From the NCBI GenBank assembly GCA_027019335.1, contig JALUWV010000035.1, positions 1 through 64,000 of the forward strand: 64,000 nt of DNA, given 5' to 3'. This stretch comes from Sulfurimonas sp. (GTDB lineage: Bacteria; Campylobacterota; Campylobacteria; Campylobacterales; Sulfurimonadaceae). The notes below the pieces were generated by a model that was not told the origin of the DNA, did not search any database, and saw only the letters and a program-made list of their open reading frames with translations. The position numbers and the translations under genes were made by a program. Shown here piece by piece: positions 39,414 through 46,859 of this stretch (its first letter is position 1; every line of letters starts with the position of its first letter).

Positions 39414-40298
39414 CTAGTCACTCATATCTTTTAATTTTTCAATTACTTCTTTAGATAAACCTGTTGATAAAACTATAGTATTTAGCTCAATACTTGCTTT
39501 TAATAAATTTTTGGCAATATTTATTTTTTCTTTTTCAATTTCTTGCTCTATCCCTTGCTCTATCCCTTGCTCTATCCCTCTACTAAGGCCATCATTTGTA
39601 GCTTTTAACAATGCTAATTTTTGTATAGATATAAACTCTTTTCTTTTATGTTGTGTTTCAAGTTCATCTTTACTGAGATTAGCTTCATTTAAAATATCAA
39701 AAGAGTTCTGGATATTTTTATCTAAATCATTTGGTATATACTCTAAGCTTCCTGCATTTTTGATGAAGTATATCCATTCATCTGTAAGATTTGTTAACTC
39801 ATCTAACTCTTTTTTAAATTTTGGTAATTCTATAAAAATCATCTCTATATCATCACTATAATCAATAAACTCCTCTTTTTCTAAAAGTTTAAAGTTATTG
39901 ATAACTTTCGGACTCTCTTCAAACATTATAAAATCCACTATATTCAAAGCTATCACAGGATTAAGTAAATGATACTCTTCTGCTTTATTGAGTTGAATAG
40001 AGTAGTTTTTTGCTAAGTTATACAGTACTCTTTTTTCAAATCCAGCATGATTGAGGACTTGCATTTCTATGATAACTTTTGTGTCATCATCAAGAAGTGC
40101 TTTCACATCAACAAAACTATTTTTCATACCATCAAGAAGTGGTATGTTATAAGGGTCTATGATAGTTAAATCTTTAATTTTTGTCTTTTTATCTTTATAG
40201 ACAAGAGCATTTAAAAAGCTCATTAGGGTTTCTTTACTGTCTTCACTTCCAAATACTTTTTTAAAAGCATAATCTGTTTTTACATCTAAAAAGTTCAT
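39414..40298 (-). CDS. Rpn-family PD-(D/E)XK nuclease / putative transposase
   Basis: A 294-residue protein of the PDDEXK_2 family. It opens with DVKTDYAFKKVFGSEDSK and carries the catalytic pattern D64 (FVDVK) with E78 and Q80 in IIEMQ. Relatives (RpnA-E) are recombination-promoting nucleases that are scattered, often multicopy and mobile-looking. The C-terminal part includes a three-copy GIEQ repeat encoded by a perfect 12-bp tandem repeat, a feature known to vary in number in this family. It ends five bases from the convergent GspF-like gene. Confidence 0.85.
   Translation of the reverse strand: MNFLDVKTDYAFKKVFGSEDSKETLMSFLNALVYKDKKTKIKDLTIIDPYNIPLLDGMKNSFVDVKALLDDDTKVIIEMQVLNHAGFEKRVLYNLAKNYSIQLNKAEEYHLLNPVIALNIVDFIMFEESPKVINNFKLLEKEEFIDYSDDIEMIFIELPKFKKELDELTNLTDEWIYFIKNAGSLEYIPNDLDKNIQNSFDILNEANLSKDELETQHKRKEFISIQKLALLKATNDGLSRGIEQGIEQGIEQEIEKEKINIAKNLLKASIELNTIVLSTGLSKEVIEKLKDMSD
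39543..39578. repeat. Perfect 12-bp tandem repeat, three copies
   Basis: Three exact copies of TTGCTCTATCCC (39543-39554, 39555-39566, 39567-39578) inside the Rpn-family gene, encoding (GIEQ)3 on the minus strand. Being a multiple of three, copy-number slippage would change length but not frame. Confidence 0.95.
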
Positions 40299-40354
40299 TT
40301 TTTATCCTGCTTTTTTTATTTTATTTATGATGTACATAGTATATATTATTTTAG

Positions 40355-40915
40355 CTATTGGAAGCTTAAAACAGATAAAAGACTTTGGATTCTCTCTTCT
40401 GTTGCTCGTAATGTATAAAGTACTTCCATCTCAAAAGTTTTGTGGACTATGTGTATCTCTAACTCTTTACAAGTGTACTCAACTAAACGCATATCACTAT
40501 AACTCACCACAATCTCTTTTTCTATCTCTTTAACATACTCTTGCAAATGACTTTTTTCTATCACAAGATTAACCGCATCACTATATGATCGAACCAAACC
40601 CCCTGTACCTAACTTTGTACCACCAGAATAACGCACTATCACTACAGCACTGTTAATGAGTTCTTGCCCTTGTAAAACCATAAGAGAAGGTTTCCCTGAT
40701 GTTCCCTTTGGCTCGCCATCATCACTCGAATGTTCTACGATTTGTTCATACGCATTAATGTAGCGAAAGGCAGTCACAAAATGTCTTGCTTTTGGATGGT
40801 TTTTTTGGAGGATTTGGAGTTGTTCTTGATACAGTGTATAAGGCATCAAGTGAGCAATAAACTTCGATTGCTTCACTTCATGGGTAAAAATTGAAATATC
40901 TTGAATATATTTCAT
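40355..40915 (-). CDS. YigZ/IMPACT-family protein
   Basis: A 186-residue protein with the IMPACT N-terminal domain signature (EHSSDDGEPKGTSGKP and AVVIVRYSGGTKLGTGGLVR) and a short C-terminal RNA-binding-like domain. Family members include E. coli YigZ and yeast/mammalian IMPACT, which modulates Gcn1/Gcn2; the bacterial role is unclear but probably concerns the ribosome. It is seven bases downstream of the YebC gene on the same strand. Confidence 0.88.
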   Translation of the reverse strand: MKYIQDISIFTHEVKQSKFIAHLMPYTLYQEQLQILQKNHPKARHFVTAFRYINAYEQIVEHSSDDGEPKGTSGKPSLMVLQGQELINSAVVIVRYSGGTKLGTGGLVRSYSDAVNLVIEKSHLQEYVKEIEKEIVVSYSDMRLVEYTCKELEIHIVHKTFEMEVLYTLRATEERIQSLLSVLSFQ

Positions 40916-40922
40916 AAAAAAT

Positions 40923-41633
40923 TTATACTAAATTTGTATAAACTTTCTGTACATCTTCATCATCTTCAAGACGTTCTAAAATTTTATCTATATCAGTATG
41001 TTCTTCTTCACTAATCGTCAATGGTGTATTTGCCATACGCTCTAAATGTGCTTTTTTAATCTCTATGCCCATATCTTCAAGTGCTTTTGTAAGTGTTCCG
41101 AAGCTTGTATAGTCTCCAGTAATGATAGCGACCCCATCTTCTGCTTCTATCTCTTCAAGACCTGCATCAATGAGTTCAAGTTCTAACTCTTCTAAATCCA
41201 TCTCATTACTCATATCGAACTCTATCAAAGCTTTTCTATCAAACATAAATTCTAAAGAACCATTAGTAAGCAACTCTCCACCATGTTTTGTCAAGATATT
41301 TTTAACATTTGCAACAGTTCGCGTGTTATTATCTGTCATGCACTCAATAAAAATCAAAACACCATGCGGGGCTTTACCTTCAAAATTTACCTCAAGCATA
41401 CTTGCTGTATCTTTCGCAGCTGCACGTTTTATCGCCGCATCGATATTGTCTTTTGGCATATTTTCAGCTTTTGCATTTAAAATCGCTGTACGAAGTTTTG
41501 CATTTGAGTCTGGATCCATGCCACCTTCTTTCGCTGCCATAGTAATAATCTTACCAAGTTTAGGAAAAAGCTTTGACATCGCTCCCCATCTTTTTAATTT
41601 TGACGCTTTTCTATACTCAAATGCTCTACCCAT
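40923..41633 (-). CDS. YebC/TACO1-family protein
   Basis: A 236-residue protein with the YebC opening ([20 protein letters not shown]), the [17 protein letters not shown] segment and [14 protein letters not shown]. Long annotated as a transcriptional regulator, the family (with mitochondrial TACO1) is also linked to translation of difficult sequences, so the role should be left open. It has a -10 box back to back with that of the divergent gene at 41692. Confidence 0.92.
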   Translation of the reverse strand: MGRAFEYRKASKLKRWGAMSKLFPKLGKIITMAAKEGGMDPDSNAKLRTAILNAKAENMPKDNIDAAIKRAAAKDTASMLEVNFEGKAPHGVLIFIECMTDNNTRTVANVKNILTKHGGELLTNGSLEFMFDRKALIEFDMSNEMDLEELELELIDAGLEEIEAEDGVAIITGDYTSFGTLTKALEDMGIEIKKAHLERMANTPLTISEEEHTDIDKILERLEDDEDVQKVYTNLV

Positions 41634-41661
41634 TTTATAAATCCTATCAATTATTTTTGAA

Positions 41662-41674
41662 ATTATACTATAAT
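41662..41674. promoter_or_regulatory. Back-to-back divergent -10 elements
   Basis: ATTATA-C-TATAAT is a perfect 13-bp inverted repeat. It gives a TATAAT on the minus strand (41667-41662) facing the YebC gene and a TATAAT on the plus strand (41669-41674) facing the gene at 41692. The two -10 boxes are separated by one base, so the two polymerases could not bind at once. Confidence 0.6.
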
Positions 41675-41691
41675 ACAGCTAAGGAAAATAA

Positions 41692-42147
41692 ATGAAGTTA
41701 GGCTTTAGAATAAAACATCACTTTTTTGGTGCTTTTCGAGAACTTTTTGTCCATCATCATGGTTCATTAGAGTTTCGTGCCAAGATTTTTGCACTTATTA
41801 TTGCTGCTTGTCCTACTCCAAAGGTAGATAATTATATTTTAGTCAAACAACTCGCAGAAAAAATTTATAAAAATGATACAAATAGAGCCAATCTACTCAT
41901 GTTATCAACCAAAGAGATTGTCCAAAAAGTCAAAGACAACAATGGACTCGATATTGACACTCTTGTAGAGAACATTCAAAAAGAGCTTAAAATCGTTCCA
42001 CGATATGCGAAAAAAATTGATACTGATTCCTTACAAGCATTTTTAGAAATCAGCTACGATGAAAATGTCGTTGCATACCAAAAAAATATTTTAGAGTTTT
42101 TGCAGACTTTAAAAAATGATACACTCAAAATATATAACAAAGGATAG
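41692..42147 (+). CDS. Hypothetical helical protein upstream of metY
   Basis: A 151-residue, basic, mostly helical protein with a His-rich N terminus (VHHHGSLEF near 20-28) and no signal peptide or membrane segment. The layout faintly recalls TerB-like domains, but I cannot support a family. AAGGAAAA precedes the ATG. It ends two bases before metY, so it may share that transcript. The function is unknown. Confidence 0.7.
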   Translation: MKLGFRIKHHFFGAFRELFVHHHGSLEFRAKIFALIIAACPTPKVDNYILVKQLAEKIYKNDTNRANLLMLSTKEIVQKVKDNNGLDIDTLVENIQKELKIVPRYAKKIDTDSLQAFLEISYDENVVAYQKNILEFLQTLKNDTLKIYNKG

Positions 42148-42149
42148 AT

Positions 42150-43415
42150 ATGGATTTACAAACAACTGCACTACATGCTGGTTATGACAAAGACTCACAA
42201 GGGACAATGGCCGTACCCATTTACCAAACAACAGCCTACGAATTTCGAGATGTTGAGCATGCTGCCAATCTTTTTGCACTCAAAGAGCTGGGTAATATCT
42301 ACACACGTTTAAATAACCCAACAACCGATGTTTTTGAAAAACGCTTTGCTGAGCTTGAGGGTGGTGAAGCTGCTTTAGCTGCTGCAAGTGGAATGAGTGC
42401 TATCTTTTATGCTATTGCCAACTCTGCTGAAGCAGGCGATAATATCATCTGTGCAAATCAACTTTATGGTGGAAGCCTCACACTCAATGCTCATACTTTT
42501 AAAAGATTTGGTATAGAGTCGCGTTTTTTTAATGTCCATAAACCCCAAGAGATAGAAGCACTCATAGATAGCAAAACAAAAGTAATCTTTTTTGAGTCTC
42601 TTACAAATCCAAGTATTGATGTAGCCGACATTGAAGCCATTACAGCGATTGCAAACAAACATGGTATTTTGACTGTTGTTGATAACACTGTCGCGACACC
42701 TGTTTTATGTCGCCCTTTTGAGTTTGGAGCTGATATAACAGTTCATAGTGCGAGTAAATATACCACGGGTCAAGGGCTTGCTATCGGAGGCATACTTGTG
42801 GAGAGAAAAGGTCTTTTAGAAAAAATCAAAGACAATCCCCGCTATCCACAATTTAATGAACCTGATGCCTCTTACCATGGTTTAGTCTATGTTGATGTCC
42901 CACTTCCTGTGTTTACCCTACGAGCAAGACTCTCTTTACTTCGTGATATTGGAGCAGTTGTTTCACCCTTTAACTCGTGGTTATTTATTCAAGGTATCGA
43001 AACACTTTCACTTCGTATGCGTGAACACTCTAAAAATGCCCTTGCACTTGCAGAGTTTTTAGAGTCACATCCAAAGGTAAAAAAAGTCAACTACCCAGGT
43101 TTAGCAAGTAATGCAAACTATGAAAATGCACAAAAGTATTTTCAAGATGGACTCTCAAGTGGACTTTTGAGTTTTGAGGTAAGTTCTTTAGAAGAAGCGA
43201 CCAAAATCGTCAATGCAACAGAGTTATATTCACTTGTTGTAAATATTGGTGATTCTAAGTCGATTATCACACACCCTGCTTCCACAACACACCAACAACT
43301 CAGTGATGAAGAGTTGAATGCTTGTGGTGTTCCTGCTGGACTTATCCGTATTTCAGCAGGTTTAGAGAGTGCAAAAGATTTGATTGCAGACATACAACAA
43401 GCATTAGAAGCATAA
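42150..43415 (+). CDS. metY: O-acetylhomoserine sulfhydrylase (MetY)
   Basis: A 421-residue PLP enzyme of the Cys/Met metabolism family. The PLP lysine is K203 in HSASKYTTGQG; AASGMSAIFYAI, FFESLTNPSIDVADIE and the C-terminal VNIGDSKSIITHPASTTH are typical of O-acetylhomoserine (thiol)-lyases. With metX immediately downstream it makes homocysteine directly from sulfide, a route suited to a sulfidic habitat. Confidence 0.93.
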   Translation: MDLQTTALHAGYDKDSQGTMAVPIYQTTAYEFRDVEHAANLFALKELGNIYTRLNNPTTDVFEKRFAELEGGEAALAAASGMSAIFYAIANSAEAGDNIICANQLYGGSLTLNAHTFKRFGIESRFFNVHKPQEIEALIDSKTKVIFFESLTNPSIDVADIEAITAIANKHGILTVVDNTVATPVLCRPFEFGADITVHSASKYTTGQGLAIGGILVERKGLLEKIKDNPRYPQFNEPDASYHGLVYVDVPLPVFTLRARLSLLRDIGAVVSPFNSWLFIQGIETLSLRMREHSKNALALAEFLESHPKVKKVNYPGLASNANYENAQKYFQDGLSSGLLSFEVSSLEEATKIVNATELYSLVVNIGDSKSIITHPASTTHQQLSDEELNACGVPAGLIRISAGLESAKDLIADIQQALEA

Positions 43416-43428
43416 AGAGAGAAAAAAT

Positions 43429-44535
43429 TTGCCCTTAAACCTGCAAACACATACTGAACATTTTACTAATCCACTCTATTTGGAGAGTGGTCGTATCTTA
43501 GAACCTTATGACATTACTTATGAAACCTACGGTCATCTCAATGATGACAAATCAAATGTCATTGTTGTCACACATGCCCTCACAGGCTCTCATCATGCTG
43601 CGGGAATCTATGAAGATGACTCGAAAGCGGGCTGGTGGGATGGACTCATTGGCTCAGCAAAAGTGATTGATACAGACAAATATTTTGTTATCTGTACCAA
43701 TGTCATCGGTAGTTGCTTTGGCTCAACAGGACCTATGTCACCACAGCACCCGCATCAAGAACCCTACCGTTATAAATTTCCTGTTGTGAGCATCAAAGAT
43801 ATGGTGAAGGCACAACGCATTCTTTTTGACCGTTTAGATATTCACCGTGTCGAAGCTATTATCGGTGGAAGTATGGGTGGAATGCAAGCCCTCCAATTTG
43901 CTATTCACTACCCCAATTTTGCTAAAAAAGTCATCGCCCTTGCAGCCACTCATGCCACACAAGCATGGGCAATAGCCTTTAACAAAGTTGCTCAAGAAGC
44001 TATCTTAAAAGACCCTGATTTCAAGCAAGGGTATTATGACCCTGAACTTATCAAAGAACAAGGTTTAGCAGGAATGGCTGTGGGACGTATGGCGGGGCAT
44101 ATTAGTTTTTTAAGTCATGAATCTATGCGAGAAAAATTTGGTCGAGAATACAAACGTACCGATGGACTCTATGAACTTTTTGGAAAATTCCAAGTGGAAT
44201 CTTACCTCGAGTATAACGGCTATAATTTTACAAAATGGTTTGACCCCCTTACCTATCTCTACATTACCAAAGCGATTAACATCTATGATTTAGCTCGAGG
44301 TTTTGACTCGTTAGAAGAAGCCTTGAAGAAGATTACAGCCGATTTACATCTGATTAGTTTCAAAAATGATATACTTTTTAAAAATTTTGAAATGCAAGAA
44401 ATTGCCACTGCTCTGAAAAATATTCAGAATAAAAAACATACTTATAGAGATATCGATAGCGATTATGGGCATGATGCCTTTCTCGTCGAACTCGACAAAT
44501 TCCAACACCACATTAAGGATATACTCAATGCCTAA
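43429..44535 (+). CDS. metX: Homoserine O-acetyltransferase MetX
   Basis: A 368-residue alpha/beta-hydrolase-fold acyltransferase that makes O-acetylhomoserine for MetY. The nucleophile is S148 in GGSMGGMQALQFA; the later Asp/His pair is in the C-terminal DSDYGHDAFL segment. The apparent start is TTG (43429), with AGAGAGAAAA upstream, giving MPLNLQTHTEHF; no ATG fits the conserved N terminus. The stop overlaps xseB by eight bases. Confidence 0.93.
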   Translation: MPLNLQTHTEHFTNPLYLESGRILEPYDITYETYGHLNDDKSNVIVVTHALTGSHHAAGIYEDDSKAGWWDGLIGSAKVIDTDKYFVICTNVIGSCFGSTGPMSPQHPHQEPYRYKFPVVSIKDMVKAQRILFDRLDIHRVEAIIGGSMGGMQALQFAIHYPNFAKKVIALAATHATQAWAIAFNKVAQEAILKDPDFKQGYYDPELIKEQGLAGMAVGRMAGHISFLSHESMREKFGREYKRTDGLYELFGKFQVESYLEYNGYNFTKWFDPLTYLYITKAINIYDLARGFDSLEEALKKITADLHLISFKNDILFKNFEMQEIATALKNIQNKKHTYRDIDSDYGHDAFLVELDKFQHHIKDILNA

Positions 44536-44722
44536 AAAAGAAGAAGAAAATTTTGAAATAAAACTCGAGAGTGCAAAATCTGTCTTAGAAACACTCATGA
44601 AGCCTGACATTACCTTAGCAGATAGTGTTAAAGCCTATGAAAAGGGGATGCAAGAACTCTCAGATGCACAAGCTATCTTAGAAAATGCTGTCTTAAAAAT
44701 CAAAGAGATAAAAAATAGCTAG
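44528..44722 (+). CDS. xseB: Exodeoxyribonuclease VII small subunit
   Basis: A 64-residue helical protein (MPKKEEENFEIKLESAKS opening) with the XseB pattern: NFEIKLESAKSVLETL, then LADSVKAYEKGMQELSDAQ. It binds the large subunit XseA, which is not in this window. The ATG at 44528 lies inside the end of metX; the frame is open further upstream, but this start fits the family. The next gene begins directly after the stop. Confidence 0.9.
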   Translation: MPKKEEENFEIKLESAKSVLETLMKPDITLADSVKAYEKGMQELSDAQAILENAVLKIKEIKNS

Positions 44723-45517
44723 ATGAGAGCAGCTGTCCTCCAACTCAATGCACAAGGTTTAAGTTCTACCAAACTTTACAACTACATCAGAGTCGCTCAT
44801 AGGAAAGGAGTCAAAGTTTTACTCCTTGGTGAGTATGTTTTAAACCCTTTTTTTAAAGAGTTACAAAGTATGTCCATCAGTATGATAGACGAACAAGCAA
44901 AACGGCAAATAGAAGTTTTAAAAGAACTCTCAACGACCTATAAAATGACTATCGTAGTGCCACTTGTCATTGTAAAGAAAAAAGAGGTCTACAAAACAGT
45001 TGCCAAATTTGCCCCCTCTTCTACAGCGTATTATCATCAACAAGTCCTTATAAATTATGCCCATTGGAATGAAGAGAAGTTTTTTGCCAATGAGATTACA
45101 AAACTTCAAACACCCCTTGTTTTTAACATTGATAACTTTAAATTTGCAATCATGAGTGGTTTTGAACTCCATTTTGATGCACTTTTTACAAGCCTCTCTA
45201 CTAGAAATATTGATTGTATACTCCTTCCAAGTGTTGCAACATTTGACTCCTATGAACGATGGAAAGCACTCATACTGAGCCGTGCATTTACTCAAAACTG
45301 CTATATTTTAAGAGCAAATAGAATTGGTGAATACCAAGACAAAAACATTTCATGGCAATTTTATGGTGATTCTATCTTAGCATCACCAAATGGTGAACTC
45401 CTCCAGCACTTAGGTAATAGTGAAGAGTTAATGATTGTTGATATGAATCACACAGATGTCGTTCAAGCCAGACGTTCATGGGGATTTAAAGAAGCACTTA
45501 AAAAAAGGAACAACTAA
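44723..45517 (+). CDS. Nitrilase-superfamily protein lacking the catalytic Cys and Lys
   Basis: A 264-residue protein with the carbon-nitrogen hydrolase fold. The first catalytic residue, E37 in LLLGEYVL, is present, and the structural Glu in WNEEKFF remains. Where active enzymes have the lysine (Y-R-K-x-H-L), this protein has Y-H-Q-Q-V-L (Q106). Where they have cysteine (C-Y-D/E-x-R-F), it has G-F-E-L-H-F (G146). It should therefore be inactive as an amidase or nitrilase. It lies between xseB and an E1-like gene with no gaps. Confidence 0.8.
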   Translation: MRAAVLQLNAQGLSSTKLYNYIRVAHRKGVKVLLLGEYVLNPFFKELQSMSISMIDEQAKRQIEVLKELSTTYKMTIVVPLVIVKKKEVYKTVAKFAPSSTAYYHQQVLINYAHWNEEKFFANEITKLQTPLVFNIDNFKFAIMSGFELHFDALFTSLSTRNIDCILLPSVATFDSYERWKALILSRAFTQNCYILRANRIGEYQDKNISWQFYGDSILASPNGELLQHLGNSEELMIVDMNHTDVVQARRSWGFKEALKKRNN

Positions 45518-46188
45518 TGTTACAATATTTTCACAGACAAGTTCAACTATGGGGTGAAGAGGTGCAGACTTCTTTACAAGATAAAAAAATCGCTATTGTT
45601 GGTTCAGGCGGTTTGGGTTCTTCACTTGCATTTGCCCTTGGAGCAAGTGGGATTGGTGAAATTCATATGATAGATTTTGATGAAGTAAGTTTACATAATA
45701 TTCACCGTCAAATTGCTTTTAAAGTAGGGGATGAAGGTAAAAACAAAGCCAAAATTAACACCGAGCTTATGATGCAACGCTCCCCTTATGTCAAAGCAAT
45801 TCCTCACGAGTGTGATTTTACAGCATGGACAGCAAAAAATATAGAAGTTGACCTCATCATAGATGCTACAGATAACCTTCCAACACGAGGAGACATTAAT
45901 ACCTATGCAAAAAAAAGCAATACACCTTGGGTCTATGGGAGTGTCGAAGCTTTTCATGGTCAAGTGTGCTTTATAGACAACTCTTCATTTAATGATGCTT
46001 TTAAAATCATCCAAAAGACTCCTGCAGGCATCGCAGCCCCTATCGTCATGCACATTGCTTCACTTCAAGCAAACTTAGCCCTGCGTTTCTTAGCAGGACT
46101 CAGTGTGAAAAAAGATATGCTTTACTATCTTTTCTTTAATGAAGAGGGTGAATTAGTAACCCAAAAATTTGGATTACCTACTGCTTAG
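45517..46188 (+). CDS. E1-like ThiF/MoeB/HesA-family adenylyltransferase
   Basis: A 223-residue protein with the nucleotide-binding motif VGSGGLGSS (28-36), the Arg-containing NIHRQIAF segment, and IDATDNLPTRGDIN. The family adenylates the C terminus of ubiquitin-like sulfur carriers (ThiS, MoaD) or small molecules. The CxxC pairs that bind zinc in MoeB are absent. No thiS, moaD or thiG gene is nearby, so the partner is unknown. Its start overlaps the nitrilase-like stop (TAATG). It is convergent with the cytochrome gene, overlapping by 11 bases. Confidence 0.87.
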   Translation: MLQYFHRQVQLWGEEVQTSLQDKKIAIVGSGGLGSSLAFALGASGIGEIHMIDFDEVSLHNIHRQIAFKVGDEGKNKAKINTELMMQRSPYVKAIPHECDFTAWTAKNIEVDLIIDATDNLPTRGDINTYAKKSNTPWVYGSVEAFHGQVCFIDNSSFNDAFKIIQKTPAGIAAPIVMHIASLQANLALRFLAGLSVKKDMLYYLFFNEEGELVTQKFGLPTA

Positions 46189-46765
46189 AGATATATTTTG
46201 CAAGTGCTTCAATCTTTGCATCATCAAGTTTTGAAGCCTGCCCTTTCATAATACCTTTCATAGAACCACCGTACGTTCCATTTTGATACCCGTGAAGTGC
46301 TGTCACGATTTTATCAGTCGCCCAACCTTTAATAATATGTGATTTTCCTAAAGCTTTTTTCTCAGCATGGGAACCATGACACCCTGCACAAGCAGTAAAA
46401 AGTTGTTTTCCATCAAGTGCTGGTTTTGCAGGTGTTGCACTTGTTTGTATATCTTTTGCAACTTTTTCAACTGCCTTTGCACTTTTTTGTACCACTTCAT
46501 GACTTGTTTGACTCACTTGTTTCACAACTTCTGTACTAACTTCTTTAACCTTGTCAATACTCTTTTGTGTCACTTTTTGTACCTGTTCTGAGACAACACT
46601 TGTTGCTTCTTTGGCTTTTTTAAGTACATCATCTGTACTTTTAGCTACAACAGTCGCTGTTTCGTGTGCCTGCTGGCTTATCTCTTTTTTAGCCGTTTGT
46701 GTTGTTGCATCATCATTACATCCAAGTAGAAAAAAGGCAAGTGCTGCCGATAAAATGATTTTCAT
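46178..46765 (-). CDS. Lipoprotein cytochrome c with long helical tether
   Basis: A 195-residue protein. The signal peptide ends in a lipobox (FLLGC, acylated C16). Residues 20-110 are an amphipathic, Lys/Glu/Val-rich helix with an apolipoprotein- or LEA-like repeat. A small class I cytochrome c domain follows, with CAGCH at 126-130 and a Met ligand near 169-173 (GSMKGIM). The heme domain would hang from a membrane on a spacer of up to about 90 residues. It is probably periplasmic electron transfer; the partner is unknown. Confidence 0.85.
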   Translation of the reverse strand: MKIILSAALAFFLLGCNDDATTQTAKKEISQQAHETATVVAKSTDDVLKKAKEATSVVSEQVQKVTQKSIDKVKEVSTEVVKQVSQTSHEVVQKSAKAVEKVAKDIQTSATPAKPALDGKQLFTACAGCHGSHAEKKALGKSHIIKGWATDKIVTALHGYQNGTYGGSMKGIMKGQASKLDDAKIEALAKYISKQ

Positions 46766-46848
46766 GTTCTATCCTCAAGTTTATTTTGAAATATTATACA
46801 GTAATTATTTGTACTTTTGGCTTTCATCTTTAACAAGTATTTTTTCGA

Positions 46849-46854
46849 TATAAT
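46849..46854 (+). promoter_or_regulatory. -10 element directly upstream of the dapC-like start
   Basis: TATAAT with a T-rich upstream stretch (TATTTTTTCGA). Only five bases separate it from the ATG at 46860, and no Shine-Dalgarno sequence is present, so a leaderless transcript is possible. Confidence 0.5.
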
Positions 46855-46859
46855 TAGAT

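Noticed and set aside
39543-39578. CRISPR-like array
   Set aside because: The repeats are 12 bp, directly adjacent with no spacers, and code for GIEQ within a gene.
44465-44527. Longer xseB reading frame
   Set aside because: The extra residues are the out-of-frame tail of metX; XseB proteins start near the ATG at 44528.
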